Source of the DNA: Arthrobacter bambusae
Lineage (GTDB): Bacteria; Actinomycetota; Actinomycetes; Actinomycetales; Micrococcaceae
Direction of reading: 5' to 3'
DNA length: 64,000 nucleotides
Assembly (NCBI RefSeq): GCF_030812595.1
Contig: NZ_JAUSSZ010000001.1
Span: forward strand, 62,001 to 126,000
A program made the translations under genes and the position numbers. Shown here piece after piece: positions 9,010 to 18,431 of the stretch (within the stretch, counting starts at the first letter, position 1; each line of letters opens with the position of its first letter). The notes under the pieces were generated by a model. That model was not told the DNA's origin. It searched no databases and saw only the letters and a list, made by a program, of their open reading frames with translations.

Positions 9010-9759
9010 CTATTTGGCCAGCAGGAGGCGCTGTCCGTTCAGTTCGGCTGCCGGCTTGTCGAAGAGCCCGACGGCGGCAGCGGCCAGGTCCTCGACGTCC
9101 GTGTATCCGGGGAATTTCCGTTCTGGATGTTCCCGCCGCATCGCCGCGTCCAGGAGCGACTTGACCACAAAAACGACTGCGGCACTGTGCTGTTCCACAG
9201 GTTCGTCCTTATTTCCTGAATCTTCCGAATTTCCCGATTGAGCCCGGCGGAACCCGTCGGCCATCGCCAGGGTCCACGTCTCCGCGGCAGCCTTCGCCGC
9301 CGCGTAGGTGGCGGCTCCGGCGGTCGGTGCGGCGACCGCCGTCGAACTCACCATGGCGAAACGCCCCTTGGGGGATGACGCGAGATCTTTGTAGAAGACC
9401 CGGGTGACGTTTCTCAATGTGGTGATGGCGCTCTCCTCAAGGGCGGCCCAGTCTTCGTCCGGCTGGTCTTCGATCCCCTTGGCGCCGCGCCACCCGCCTA
9501 CCAGGTGGATGACGCCGTCGACCCTTTCCGTGTTCCCGTGGATCTCCGAGGCGAGTTCGCGCACGGACTCCAGACGGGATAGATCGCACACCAGGGGAGT
9601 GACATCGTTGCCCGATTCGGCCGCCGCGGCCTTGATGCGGGCCTCATTGGAGCCGATCGTCAAGACCCGGTGCCCTGCCAGCGCGAAGGCGCGGGCCACG
9701 GCGATGCCGGAGGCGTTGCTGCCGCCGGTGACGAGGACAGTCAGCGGCTCGCCGGTCAT
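9010..9759 (-). CDS. SDR family oxidoreductase
   Basis: Short-chain dehydrogenase/reductase, 249 aa. The nucleotide-binding loop is VTGGSNASGIAVA at residues 10-22, the catalytic triad is Ser in MVSSTAV and Tyr/Lys in TYAAAKAAAE, and IHLVGGW takes the place of the usual NNAG. Substrate unknown. Between the catalytic helix and the C-terminus there is a Ser/Glu/Asp-rich loop (SGNSEDSGNKDEPVEQ) not usual for the family. It overlaps the upstream DUF6421 gene by four bases (ATGA at 9756-9759) and precedes the threonine aldolase, so the three proteins are probably made together. Confidence 0.85.
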   Translation of the reverse strand: MTGEPLTVLVTGGSNASGIAVARAFALAGHRVLTIGSNEARIKAAAAESGNDVTPLVCDLSRLESVRELASEIHGNTERVDGVIHLVGGWRGAKGIEDQPDEDWAALEESAITTLRNVTRVFYKDLASSPKGRFAMVSSTAVAAPTAGAATYAAAKAAAETWTLAMADGFRRAQSGNSEDSGNKDEPVEQHSAAVVFVVKSLLDAAMRREHPERKFPGYTDVEDLAAAAVGLFDKPAAELNGQRLLLAK

Positions 9760-11135
9760 GGCGTTTCGATCTGCTTGGTAATTCCGGTGATACCGGTGGT
9801 TGATTCGATGACGGGACGCATTTTCTTCTCCAGTGCTTCGTAGAACATGGACAGGGGGAATTCGTCGTCGAGGACCTGGTCGGTGAGGCCGCGGGGCGGT
9901 CCGTCGAGCGGCAGTGCCTCCGGGCCCTTGGCCCAGACCGAGGCCGGGTGGGGTGTGACCGTACCGGAAATCAGATTATACGCTGCGAGCCAGTGGGCAG
10001 CCTTGGGACGGTCGATCGAGCGCCAGTACAGTTCGTCGATCCGGGCACCGAGTTCGATGACGACGTCGGCGGCCTCGTCCCAGTCGATGCTGAGCTTGCT
10101 GTCGGTCCAGTGCAGGACGTGGTGCTGGTGCATCCATGCGAAGAGGAGCTGGCCGCCCAGGCCGTCGTAATTGCGGACCCGGTTGCCGGTGATCGCGAAG
10201 CGGAAGATACGGTCGAAGATGACGGCGTACTGCACGAGCTTCGCGTGGCGGCGGGCGTCTGCGGGTGCGTCCTCGTCCTTCTCGATCCGGACGGATTCGC
10301 GGAAGGCCGTCAGGTCGCAGCGGAGCTCTTCGAGCGAGTACAGGAAGAACGGCATCCGCTGCTTGATCATGAACGGATCGAACGGAAGGTCGCCGCGCAT
10401 GTGGGTGCGGTCATGGATCAGGTCCCACATGACGAAGGTCCGCTGGGTGAGTTCCTGGTCGCACAACAGCTCGGCGGCATCTGCGGGCAGTTCGAGGGAT
10501 GTCGTGGTGGCGGCCGCTTTGAGGACACGGCGGAAGCGTGCGGCCTCGCGGTCGGCGAAGATGGCGCCCCAGGTGAAAGCAGGCGTTTCCCGCACTGCAA
10601 CCGTCTCGGGGAAGAGCACTGCCGAATTGGTGTCGTACCCGGGAGTGAAGTCCAGGAAACGGATGGGTACGAACAGCTTGTTGGAGTAGTCGCCGGCCTC
10701 CAAAGCGCCGATGAAGTCAGGCCAGATCACTTCGATCAGGACGGCTTCGACCAGACGGCTGGTGCTGCCGTTCTGGGTGTACATGGGGAACACCACAAGG
10801 TGCTGGAGCCCGTCTTCGCGGTGTTCCTGCGGCTGGAAGGCCAGCAGCGAGTCGAGGAAGTCCGGGACTCCGAAGCCGCCGGCGGCCCAGCGTTCGAAAT
10901 CCTCGACCAGGAGTTCAAGGTAGGCGGCGTCGTGCGGGAATGCGGGGGCCAGGCTCTTGATGGCCTCCATGATCGTGGCCGTGTGTTGCCGGGCAGCCTC
11001 GTGGTGGAGGGAATCCTGGATGGAACCGTCCTGGCTTTGGAAAACCTGGAGTGCCGTGGCTGCGGCCTTCAGGGAGATCCAGTCGCGGTTGTCCGAGGTG
11101 ATGCGCGGGCGGGCGGTGGTAGCGGTGATGGTCAT
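9756..11135 (-). CDS. DUF6421 family protein
   Basis: 459 aa protein that I place in the actinobacterial DUF6421 family from overall likeness and from its typical neighbours (an SDR and a threonine aldolase). It has no signal peptide or membrane segment. Conspicuous conserved-looking stretches are WDLIHDRTHMRGDLPFDPF and FAWMHQHHVLHWTDSKL, each with several His and Asp residues that could bind a metal; this is inference, not a known site. GGAAAGG precedes the start. First gene of the DUF6421-SDR-ltaE operon. The biochemical role is unknown. Confidence 0.75.
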   Translation of the reverse strand: MTITATTARPRITSDNRDWISLKAAATALQVFQSQDGSIQDSLHHEAARQHTATIMEAIKSLAPAFPHDAAYLELLVEDFERWAAGGFGVPDFLDSLLAFQPQEHREDGLQHLVVFPMYTQNGSTSRLVEAVLIEVIWPDFIGALEAGDYSNKLFVPIRFLDFTPGYDTNSAVLFPETVAVRETPAFTWGAIFADREAARFRRVLKAAATTTSLELPADAAELLCDQELTQRTFVMWDLIHDRTHMRGDLPFDPFMIKQRMPFFLYSLEELRCDLTAFRESVRIEKDEDAPADARRHAKLVQYAVIFDRIFRFAITGNRVRNYDGLGGQLLFAWMHQHHVLHWTDSKLSIDWDEAADVVIELGARIDELYWRSIDRPKAAHWLAAYNLISGTVTPHPASVWAKGPEALPLDGPPRGLTDQVLDDEFPLSMFYEALEKKMRPVIESTTGITGITKQIETP

Positions 11136-11362
11136 CTTCGACAGTGCCTTTCCTCAAGAATCGTTGTTCTGAGGTGAGCGTAGCAAGCAGTCAGAGTCGC
11201 TAATTCAAAAGCGGCAGCAGCATAAGAAACTCTTGTGCAAGTACTCCCGGCAAGCCCCGGAAGATCCAGCCCGGGGAGGGCTGGCCTTGGGGGACTGCCG
11301 GCAGCTTCGCCCTGGCCTGGGGGCCTCGGGTGCGGACTTACGGCCCGGGTCCCCTCTTGGTA

Positions 11363-11851
11363 CTACTGTCCGGCGGGCGCCTCGACAAGCTTGAGCGAAA
11401 CGGAGTTGATGCAATACCGCTGGTCAGTCGGCGTGCCGTAGCCTTCACCCTCGAAAACGTGTCCCAAGTGTGAATCGCAATTGGCGCAGCGCACTTCGAC
11501 CCGTTCCATCCCCAACGTACGGTCATGCAGGTACCGGACAGTGCCTTCTGCGAGCGGTGCCCAGAAGGACGGCCAGCCGCAATGGGAATCGAACTTCTCG
11601 TTGCTGGTGAAGAGCTCTGCGCCGCATGCGCGGCAGTGGTATACGCCTGCGGTGTGGGTGTCCCAGTATTCACCTGTGTACGGGCGTTCCGTTCCGGCCT
11701 GGCGAAGAACCCTGAACTCTTCCGGGCTAAGCTCCTCGCGCCACTCCGCGTCCGTTTTCTCCACGCATTGCCCGTCCTTCGGGACTTCCTGGTGGGCAAC
11801 CCCGGCCAGGGGGTCTGCGGCCTGGAAGTACTTCCTGTTATCTGTGCTCAT
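11363..11851 (-). CDS. msrB: peptide-methionine (R)-S-oxide reductase
   Basis: Reduces the R form of methionine sulfoxide in proteins using thioredoxin. All family marks are present: zinc ligands in HCRACGAELF and RCANCDSHLGHVF, the SHCGWPSFW core, and the catalytic Cys in RYCINSVSL near the C-terminus. At 162 aa it is a complete single-domain MsrB without a fused MsrA. It begins 13 bases after the end of the upstream 163-residue protein on the same strand, so the two are probably co-transcribed. GAAAGAG precedes the ATG. Confidence 0.95.
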   Translation of the reverse strand: MSTDNRKYFQAADPLAGVAHQEVPKDGQCVEKTDAEWREELSPEEFRVLRQAGTERPYTGEYWDTHTAGVYHCRACGAELFTSNEKFDSHCGWPSFWAPLAEGTVRYLHDRTLGMERVEVRCANCDSHLGHVFEGEGYGTPTDQRYCINSVSLKLVEAPAGQ

Positions 11852-11864
11852 GCTCTTTCAACGC

Positions 11865-12356
11865 TCACGAGTCGCCGATAAATCCCGAGCCGGCATAGAG
11901 ATGCAGCACGGGAAGTCCCAATTGGTCCTGGGCCTTGTTCGCCCAGTCTGTGTGGAAGGTGTCCGCAATCGCGTGCGGGCGCGTGACCACCACTGCCTGC
12001 GCAGCATTCAGTGCCTTGACCTTGGAGACCAGGCCGGCCACGGCGCCTCCGGCGACGATTTCACCCGTGACCCCGCCCCCGAGCCCCGCCAGCGCAGTGA
12101 GCGACGCCGCCAGGGTTTCCGCAGCCTGCGCCCGCTCCGACTGGGGATCGGGCGACGCAGCGACAAGCTCCCGGAATGCTTTGGCTACATCGAGCATCGA
12201 AAGGTTTTCGAGGAAGTCGACCAGCAAGTGCCGCTCGGTGTTCGCCGGCACCAACACCACCAAGGGCGAGTCGCCGCCGTCGAGCAGTTTGGCAATATTG
12301 ACGCGGTCGTCCGGGCCGAGAGGCTCTTCGGTAAGGATGACGATTGGTTCACTCAT
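11865..12356 (-). CDS. conserved protein of unknown function upstream of msrB
   Basis: 163 aa, family not recognised. The sequence alternates hydrophobic strands and amphipathic helices as in a small Rossmann-like fold: a first strand PIVILTEE, a second SPLVVLVPA, a Gly/Ala-rich segment (AGLGGGVTGEIVAGG), and strands AVVVTRP and PVLHLYAG towards the C-terminus. No signal peptide or membrane helix. I chose the ATG at 12356; a longer open frame upstream runs into the divergent hydrolase gene and looks like its shadow. Co-direction with msrB and the 13-base gap suggest a shared operon, possibly a stress-related role (inference). Confidence 0.6.
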   Translation of the reverse strand: MSEPIVILTEEPLGPDDRVNIAKLLDGGDSPLVVLVPANTERHLLVDFLENLSMLDVAKAFRELVAASPDPQSERAQAAETLAASLTALAGLGGGVTGEIVAGGAVAGLVSKVKALNAAQAVVVTRPHAIADTFHTDWANKAQDQLGLPVLHLYAGSGFIGDS

Positions 12357-12497
12357 GGCTACAGCGTAGACCTGAGCCGCGCCGCGAGGCATGGTTTGGC
12401 ACGGCAATTCCGTTCTTGACGTGGCGTTGCGGCCAGGGAGGAAACGCCGCAAGGGTCGCTGTTCGGAACACGGTCCCGCAACCGGGAGAATGGTCCC

Positions 12498-13748
12498 ATG
12501 GCATCCATGACCCGAGTTGCGCCAACCGTTGAGAACGGTACGAAAATGTCCGTCCGCGCAAAATGGGCCGTTGCGGGGATCATTGCTGGAAGCGGCATTG
12601 CCGGCTTGCTGGGCGCGGGGTCTTCCGCGCTCGCAGCCTATTTCGCCCGGCGTGTCATCACCCCTTCCGTCCGCGGGGCCGACCAGGAGGTGCTTGCGGT
12701 GGTGCGCGGAGACCGCGGGCTCCAGGTCATCCTCGCCGCTACTCCGGACACCACCGTCGACGGCGTGTTCAGCCTCTACTTCGCGGGCGGCACAGGGTTC
12801 GCGCAGATCGGACGCATCGTGTCCTATTCGCCCGCGGAGCGGACGGTGCAGCGTGAAGTCGAGGAAGTCTACAGCGGGGATCTGGCAACGGCACGGCGCG
12901 CATGGTGGAGCGGTGCCGTCTATGACTCCCCGGCGGCGCTTGGCCTGGATTCGGAAGACATCCAGATCGACGTCGAAGGCGGCGCGGCGCCTGCATGGCT
13001 GATTCGTTCGGGGGAAGGAACGCCAGCCAAGGTGTGGGCGATCATGGTCCATGGCCGCGGTGCTACCCGCCTCGAAGGCCTGCGCGCAGTCCGGACCGCA
13101 CGCGGACTCGGACTCGACAGCCTGCTGGTTTCGTATCGGAACGATGGCCTGGCGCCGTCGGCCCCTGACGGGCGTTACGGGCTAGGGTCCACCGAATGGC
13201 ACGACGTCGACGCCGCCATTGAGTACGCACTGGCCCACGGAGCCCACGAAGTGGTCCTCTTTGGCTGGTCGATGGGCGGGGCGATCTGCCTTCAGACGGC
13301 CGATCTTTCGCACAACCGCCACGTGATCAGGGCCATGGTCCTGGACGCTCCGGTCATCAATTGGGTCAACGTGCTGGCGCACCACGCACAGATCAACAGG
13401 ATTCCCTCTGCCGTGGGGCGCTACGGGCAGCTGATGTTGGGGCACCCGTTGGGCCGGCGCCTGACCGGCCTGGCCGCGCCCGTCGACTTGAAGGCCATGG
13501 ACTGGGAAGCCCGCGCCGTCGAATTGCGGACACCCACGCTGGTGATTCACAGCGTGGATGATGAATATGTTCCGTACGAACCCTCGGCCAGCCTCGCCGA
13601 AAAAAATCCGGAGATGGTCACCTTTGAGCCCTTCGAAGGTGCGCGCCACACGAAAGAGTGGAACGTTGATCCGCAGAAGTGGGAGCGCCTGGTGCGCTCA
13701 TGGCTCGCTCCGCGCCTCGCGCCGCGTGGCGGACCGGCATCGGATTGA
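12498..13748 (+). CDS. membrane-anchored alpha/beta hydrolase
   Basis: Serine hydrolase of the alpha/beta fold, 416 aa. A single hydrophobic helix (about residues 23-47, IIAGSGIAGLLGAGSSALAA) suggests an N-terminal membrane anchor or uncleaved signal. The catalytic machinery is complete: oxyanion region VHGRGATR, nucleophile elbow GWSMGGA, acid in HSVDDEYVP and His in GARHTKEW. The roughly 150 residues between anchor and hydrolase core have no motif I recognise. Substrate unknown. ATG 12498 has GGGAG 10 bases upstream; an ATG at 12546 is an alternative. It diverges from the 163-residue protein and msrB. Confidence 0.82.
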   Translation: MASMTRVAPTVENGTKMSVRAKWAVAGIIAGSGIAGLLGAGSSALAAYFARRVITPSVRGADQEVLAVVRGDRGLQVILAATPDTTVDGVFSLYFAGGTGFAQIGRIVSYSPAERTVQREVEEVYSGDLATARRAWWSGAVYDSPAALGLDSEDIQIDVEGGAAPAWLIRSGEGTPAKVWAIMVHGRGATRLEGLRAVRTARGLGLDSLLVSYRNDGLAPSAPDGRYGLGSTEWHDVDAAIEYALAHGAHEVVLFGWSMGGAICLQTADLSHNRHVIRAMVLDAPVINWVNVLAHHAQINRIPSAVGRYGQLMLGHPLGRRLTGLAAPVDLKAMDWEARAVELRTPTLVIHSVDDEYVPYEPSASLAEKNPEMVTFEPFEGARHTKEWNVDPQKWERLVRSWLAPRLAPRGGPASD

Positions 13749-13779
13749 GAGCCTTGGAGGCTGCGCGGCCCTTGGCTTG

Positions 13780-14271
13780 CTAAGGGCTGCCGATGGGGGC
13801 AGTCCGGGCGCCGGTCAGCCGGATAAGGTCCGCAGGATCCAGCTCAATGTCCAAGCCACGGCGTCCACCTGAAACCAGGACGGTGCCGAAGGCCATCGCC
13901 GATTCGTCGAGCACAGTGGGCGATGGTTGGCGTTGGCCCAGCGGGGAAATCCCGCCCAGGACATAACCGGTGCGCCGCTCGGCCGTTTTCGGATCGGCCA
14001 TCGTGGCTTTCTTCGATCCGAGAGCCGCGGCGATTGCTTTGAGGTCCAAGGTGCCACTCACGGGAACGATGCCCACGGCGAGCTTGCCTTCGACATCCAC
14101 CATCAAGGTCTTGAAGACCCGGTCGGGATCGATGCCCAGGACTTCGGCCGCCTCAAGTCCGTAACTGGCCGCCGAAGGATCATGCGTATAGGGGTGCAGG
14201 GTGAAAGGAACGCCGGCTGCAGCCAGTGCGGCTGTGGCCGGCGTTCCCTGTGAAGCTTGCTTCTTCGCCAT
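13780..14271 (-). CDS. ybaK: Cys-tRNA(Pro) deacylase YbaK/EbsC
   Basis: Trans-editing factor that hydrolyses mischarged Cys-tRNA(Pro). The family pattern is present: HPYTHDPSAASYGLEAAEVL, the Lys of RVFKTLMVDV (catalytic in homologues), AVGIVPVSGTLDLKAIA and the C-terminal GYVLGGISPLG. At 163 aa it has the expected length. It starts 15 bases after the end of sufE on the same strand and is probably the third gene of a sulfurtransferase-sufE-ybaK transcription unit; there is no clear Shine-Dalgarno site, so coupling to sufE translation is likely. Confidence 0.92.
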   Translation of the reverse strand: MAKKQASQGTPATAALAAAGVPFTLHPYTHDPSAASYGLEAAEVLGIDPDRVFKTLMVDVEGKLAVGIVPVSGTLDLKAIAAALGSKKATMADPKTAERRTGYVLGGISPLGQRQPSPTVLDESAMAFGTVLVSGGRRGLDIELDPADLIRLTGARTAPIGSP

Positions 14272-14286
14272 TCCCGGGTAACCCGA

Positions 14287-14742
14287 TCAGGACGACAAAC
14301 GGTCCGCCGCGGCGACTTTCCGTTTGATCCGCCCCAGCATGGCCGTCATGCCACGCATGCGCAGCGGTGTGATCGCCCGGGTGAGGCCCAGCTGTTCCGG
14401 CATGTCGTCCGGAACAGCCAGAATCTCTGCGGCGCTCAGCCCATCCAGTCCCTCGTGCAATACGCCCGCGAACCCGCGTGTGGTGGGCGCCTCCGGCGGT
14501 GCCTTGAAGAACAAGCGGTAGGCAACGCCGTCGGCGTTCTTTTCCTGTTCAATGGTCAGGAACAGGGGCGACTGGCACTCCACCACTTGCTCCAGGAGTT
14601 CAGGGTGGTCCAGCAGCCGGTCCGGCAAGGCCGGGAGCCCGCGCGAGAAATCAAGCAGCAGCTGAAGGCGATCCGGCTCGGTCAGCGCCTGGAAGTCTTC
14701 GATAATTTCCGCCAATGCGGCGGGCAAGGTATTGGTACTCAT
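14287..14742 (-). CDS. sufE: SufE family cysteine desulfurase acceptor protein
   Basis: Accepts persulfide sulfur from SufS-type cysteine desulfurase for Fe-S cluster assembly. The acceptor Cys sits in EQVVECQSPLFL, and the C-terminal half has the usual TRGFAGVLHEGLDG and PLRMRGMTAML. Length 151 aa; start ATG 14742 is preferred over an in-frame start six codons upstream because MSTNTLPAAL resembles family N-termini. It follows the sulfurtransferase gene by about 87 bases and precedes ybaK, so sulfur-handling genes cluster here. Confidence 0.9.
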   Translation of the reverse strand: MSTNTLPAALAEIIEDFQALTEPDRLQLLLDFSRGLPALPDRLLDHPELLEQVVECQSPLFLTIEQEKNADGVAYRLFFKAPPEAPTTRGFAGVLHEGLDGLSAAEILAVPDDMPEQLGLTRAITPLRMRGMTAMLGRIKRKVAAADRLSS

Positions 14743-14829
14743 CACATCCAGCTTACGCACGTCCGGGCCGGCTTGGCCCCTGTTGCCTCAATACGGCCAC
14801 GCCAATCCGGCAAGGCAAGGAGATCCGGG

Positions 14830-15753
14830 CTACTTTCCAGCGAGCGCGGGAACGGAACCCCGCTCGGTGCCCTTGGCGATCGGGACGCGCACGGCATTGC
14901 CCCACTCCGTCCAGGAACCGTCGTAGTTGCGGACCGTTTCGAAACCCAGCAGGTACTTCAGCGCGAACCAAGTGTGGCTGGAACGCTCGCCGATACGGCA
15001 GTAGGCCACGACGTCGTCGCCTTCCGTGAGCCCGGCTTCCCCGAGATAAAGGGCCTCAAGTTCGGTACGGTCGCGGTACGTGCCATCGGCCGCCGCGGCG
15101 CGTGCCCAGGGGATGGAGGCTGCGGTGGGGATGTGGCCCCCGCGCAAGGCGCCCTCTTCGGGGTAAGCCGGCATGTGGGTGCGCTGGCCGGTGTATTCCT
15201 CGGGGGAGCGGACGTCGATCAGGGGCTTGCCGAAGTGGGCCAGAACATCGTCCTTGAAGGCGCGGATCGGGGCGTCGTTCCGTTCGACCACGGGGTAGTC
15301 GCCCGGGGCGGGCTGGGGGACATCGGTGGTGATTTCGCGGCCTTCTGCGATCCACTTGTCGCGGCCGCCATCCAGGAGCCGGACGTCTTCGTGGCCGAAA
15401 AGCGTGAAGACCCAGAGGGCGTACGCGGCCCACCAGTTGGACTTGTCGCCGTAGATCACCACGGTGGTGTCCCGCGAGATGCCCTTGGCGGCCGCCAAGG
15501 CTGCGAACGCCTCACCATCGACGTAATCCCGGGTGACTTCATCGTTCAAGTCCGTGTGCCAGTCGATCTTGACTGCGCCCGGAATGTGGCCGGTCTCGTA
15601 CAGGAGGACGTCTTCGTCGGATTCGACAACAACCAGCTTGCCATCGCCGAGCGCGCCGCCTTCCAAGGCTTCGGCAAGCCACTCGGTGGACACCAGGCGT
15701 TCCGGGTGGGCGTACGCGGCGAACTTCTCGTTCTGTTCAACGGGGTAGGACAT
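14830..15753 (-). CDS. sseA: thiosulfate/3-mercaptopyruvate sulfurtransferase (tandem rhodanese)
   Basis: Transfers sulfane sulfur from thiosulfate or mercaptopyruvate to a thiol acceptor. Two rhodanese domains: the first is inactive (residues about 20-145, with [10 protein letters not shown] and YGDKSNWWA replacing the Cys loop), the second active (about 165-290, [12 protein letters not shown] and active-site loop [13 protein letters not shown] with the catalytic Cys). The CRIGERS loop is like that of mycobacterial CysA/SseA. At 307 aa it is complete. GAAAGG precedes the start. First gene of an operon with sufE and ybaK, divergent from zapE. Confidence 0.92.
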   Translation of the reverse strand: MSYPVEQNEKFAAYAHPERLVSTEWLAEALEGGALGDGKLVVVESDEDVLLYETGHIPGAVKIDWHTDLNDEVTRDYVDGEAFAALAAAKGISRDTTVVIYGDKSNWWAAYALWVFTLFGHEDVRLLDGGRDKWIAEGREITTDVPQPAPGDYPVVERNDAPIRAFKDDVLAHFGKPLIDVRSPEEYTGQRTHMPAYPEEGALRGGHIPTAASIPWARAAAADGTYRDRTELEALYLGEAGLTEGDDVVAYCRIGERSSHTWFALKYLLGFETVRNYDGSWTEWGNAVRVPIAKGTERGSVPALAGK

Positions 15754-15962
15754 TGCTATGGCCTTTCACTGACACTTTCACTGACACCGGGCGGCGCCGG
15801 GCGATAGGACGTGCCCGGGCATTAAAACCACAGTATCGAGGGCCGGGGACTAAAGCTCCTCCCCGTTCACATGGTGAAATATGGCCTTCATCACGTGTCC
15901 GCCCGGGCCGCGGCATTGCCGGTATTCTTGCTGGGGACTTACGACACGAAGAACGGACCACC

Positions 15963-17000
15963 TTGGTACAGATCGAACAGCTCGCCGCGCGCACGCCGGC
16001 GGTCTCAGCGGATGAGATTCTGAAGGGTTTCTACCCTTCGCCACGGTTCGGAGAGGTGTCCTTCAAAAGCTATCGGCCCGATCCGAACCAACCCAGCCAG
16101 GCGGCAGCGGTCAAGGCGCTGGAAGCGTTTGGGGCGACGGTGGGAGCCGGCGACGGAGACGGCCTCTTCAAACGCCTCTTCAGCAAGAAGGTCAACAGCA
16201 GGGCCGGCATCTACCTCGACGGCGGATTCGGCGTCGGAAAGACCCACCTGCTGGCTTCCCTGTGGCACTCGGCTCCGGGACCGAAAGCCTTCGGGACGTT
16301 TGTGGAGTACACCAACCTGGTGGGCGCCCTGTCCTTCCGCAAGACCGTGGAGGCTTTGAGCAGCTACAAACTGGTCTGCATTGACGAATTCGAGCTCGAC
16401 GATCCGGGCGACACGGTGTTGATGTCCCGCCTCATGCGCGAATTGTCCGACGCCGGTGTGAAACTCGCGGCCACGTCCAACACTTTGCCTGGTTCGCTAG
16501 GGGACGGCCGCTTTGCCGCCGTCGACTTCCAGCGGGAGATCCAGGTCCTGGCGGACCAGTTCGATGTTGTCAGGATCGACGGGGAAGACTTCCGGCACCG
16601 CGGCTTGCCCGCCGCTCCGGCGCCTTTGAAGACCGCGGATCTCAAGAGGCACATGCATGCCGAGTTCGATGGCCAGACCGTGGCCGTCGACGATTTCCGC
16701 GGCTTGATCGATCACCTCGCCGGTGTGCATCCCAGCCGTTACCGCAAACTGATCGCAGGAATCGATGCGGTTGTCTGGCGCGACGTCGAAACCATCACAG
16801 AGCAGGCCGTAGCCCTCCGCTTCGTGGTGCTGGCCGACCGCCTGTACGACAAGGACGTCCCGATCCTCGCCAGCGGGATGCCTTTCGACAAGCTCTTCAC
16901 TGAGGAAATGATGACCGGCGGATACATGAAGAAGTACTTCCGCGCCGTATCCCGCCTGACCGCGCTGGCACGTGAGGGCCAGAACCACGAACCCTCGTAA
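15963..17000 (+). CDS. zapE: AFG1-family ATPase, cell division protein ZapE
   Basis: P-loop ATPase of the AFG1/ZapE family, in E. coli a partner of FtsZ during division and in mitochondria a factor in respiratory-complex turnover. Walker A is GGFGVGKTHLLAS and Walker B is VCIDEFELDD, followed by sensor ATSNTLPG and the C-terminal GMPFDKLFTEEMMTGGYMKKY. With the TTG start at 15963 the protein is 345 aa, the family norm. An in-frame start at 15753 would add 70 residues without likeness to the family and would overlap the divergent sulfurtransferase gene. The TTG choice is the least certain part. Confidence 0.85.
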   Translation: MVQIEQLAARTPAVSADEILKGFYPSPRFGEVSFKSYRPDPNQPSQAAAVKALEAFGATVGAGDGDGLFKRLFSKKVNSRAGIYLDGGFGVGKTHLLASLWHSAPGPKAFGTFVEYTNLVGALSFRKTVEALSSYKLVCIDEFELDDPGDTVLMSRLMRELSDAGVKLAATSNTLPGSLGDGRFAAVDFQREIQVLADQFDVVRIDGEDFRHRGLPAAPAPLKTADLKRHMHAEFDGQTVAVDDFRGLIDHLAGVHPSRYRKLIAGIDAVVWRDVETITEQAVALRFVVLADRLYDKDVPILASGMPFDKLFTEEMMTGGYMKKYFRAVSRLTALAREGQNHEPS

Positions 17001-17024
17001 GCGATTGGGGCACGCCCTGCCCTG

Positions 17025-18239
17025 CTAGGGGCGTTCCCGGTCCCTCAGCACCCAGCGCACCAGGATTCCGGCGGCAAGTGCCCAGAACGCGGCGCCTATT
17101 CCAGCAAAACTGAGGCCCGAGGCCGCGATCAGGAACGTCACGGAAGCCCCGATGCGTTCTTCGGCAACAGCCAGCGCCGAGGCGATGGCGGAGGCCATGG
17201 TGCCTAAGAGGGCCAAGCCCGCGACGGCTTCCAGGAGCCCAGGTGGTGCCGCCGCGACGACGGTCACCAGTGCGGCGGAGAAGGCAGCCAGCACGAGGTA
17301 GGCCAGGCCCGAAGTGAAGGCGGCAATCCAACGCCGGCCGCGGTCCTCGCCGGCTTCTTCTCCTGCCGCCAGCGCGGCGCTCAATGCGGCCAGGTTGATC
17401 GCATGTCCACCAAAGGGAGCCCCCAGCGCAGTCCCTGCCCCGGTCAAGAGCATCGACTGGCGCCACGGGACGGAGTAGCCGAAGGACTTCAGCACGGCGA
17501 CACCGGGAATGTTCTGCGAGGCCATGGTGACAATGAACAAAGGCAACGCGATGCCCGCCACCGTACCGAGCGTGAAAGCGGGGGTGGTCCAATGCAACTC
17601 CGGCAACAGCCGGTTCGTCGGGATGCCCACCCCGTTGAACGCGATGTAGATTCCGATGACTGCAAGTGCCACCAACAGGGCGGCAGGAACCGACCAGCGT
17701 GGCGCCAGCTTCATCATGACCAGCCAGCAGAGGATCACGGGAGCCACCAACAAGGGGGCGGTGCCCAAAGCCTTGAACGGAGCAAGGCAGAGCGACAGGA
17801 GCACCCCGGCGAGCATTGCCTGGGCGAGGGCCGTGGGAATCTTCGCCATCAGCCTGCCGAGGGCCGGAATGAGCCCGGTCAGGGCGATCAGCACGCCAGC
17901 GATGAGGAAGGCGCCGACGGCGGCCGGCCACCCGCCGTCGGGCACTCCGGCTCCCGCGAGCAAAGCCGCACCGGGCGTCGACCACGCAAGCGTGACCGGC
18001 AGGCGCGACCGCCAGGAGAGCCACAATACGCCGAGTCCGAAGCTAAGGGTGAGGGCAAGGAGTCCGCTGGCTGCCTGCTCCTGGGTGGCCCCAACCGCGC
18101 GGAGGCCTGCGAGGACCACGGCGAAAGATGAAGTGAAACCGACCAACGCCGTCACGATTCCGGCCACAAGCGGACGGGAGAGCTGCCGGGAAGCGGAAGC
18201 CGGACGTGGCTGTCCGGTGCGAAGAGGTGACGCTGGCAT
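17025..18239 (-). CDS. BenE family benzoate/H+ symporter-like transporter
   Basis: Integral membrane protein of 404 aa with about 11-12 hydrophobic helices. The family (BenE) takes up benzoate by proton symport. Typical features are the opening GIVTALVGFTSSFAVVLAGL, LAWSTPGAALLAG and PFGGHAINLAALSAAL in the core. No benzoate-degradation gene is nearby in the window, so the substrate may differ. The start ATG 18239 has CTGAGGA six bases upstream. It converges on zapE with a 24-base gap. Confidence 0.85.
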   Translation of the reverse strand: MPASPLRTGQPRPASASRQLSRPLVAGIVTALVGFTSSFAVVLAGLRAVGATQEQAASGLLALTLSFGLGVLWLSWRSRLPVTLAWSTPGAALLAGAGVPDGGWPAAVGAFLIAGVLIALTGLIPALGRLMAKIPTALAQAMLAGVLLSLCLAPFKALGTAPLLVAPVILCWLVMMKLAPRWSVPAALLVALAVIGIYIAFNGVGIPTNRLLPELHWTTPAFTLGTVAGIALPLFIVTMASQNIPGVAVLKSFGYSVPWRQSMLLTGAGTALGAPFGGHAINLAALSAALAAGEEAGEDRGRRWIAAFTSGLAYLVLAAFSAALVTVVAAAPPGLLEAVAGLALLGTMASAIASALAVAEERIGASVTFLIAASGLSFAGIGAAFWALAAGILVRWVLRDRERP

Positions 18240-18308
18240 AGTTCCTCAGGTTACCGGAGCCGTGGCCTCTCTGCCGAGGCTCCGGGGTTAGCCGGAGTTA
18301 AACGCCAA

Positions 18309-18344
18309 GGGCACCGGCGGCGCCTCGCGGCGGGACCGGTGCCC
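18309..18344. terminator. GC-rich hairpin between BenE gene and broken antitoxin-like gene
   Basis: GGGCACCGG (18309-18317) pairs perfectly with CCGGTGCCC (18336-18344) around an 18-base GC-rich loop. No T-run follows on either strand, so its role as a terminator is only likely; it lies downstream of the antitoxin-like remnant on the minus strand. Confidence 0.4.
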
Positions 18345-18431
18345 CGTTGACGTAACTGTATCTGGGAGCTCTGGCCGGTTGAACCGGCTACGGAGCCTCT
18401 TTGGCGGAAGGAGCTGTACAGGCCGTGGCCT

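Noticed and set aside
14257..15807. Plus-strand open frame of 516 codons over ybaK, sufE and the sulfurtransferase
   Set aside because: It spans three clear minus-strand genes and their spacers and has no motif.
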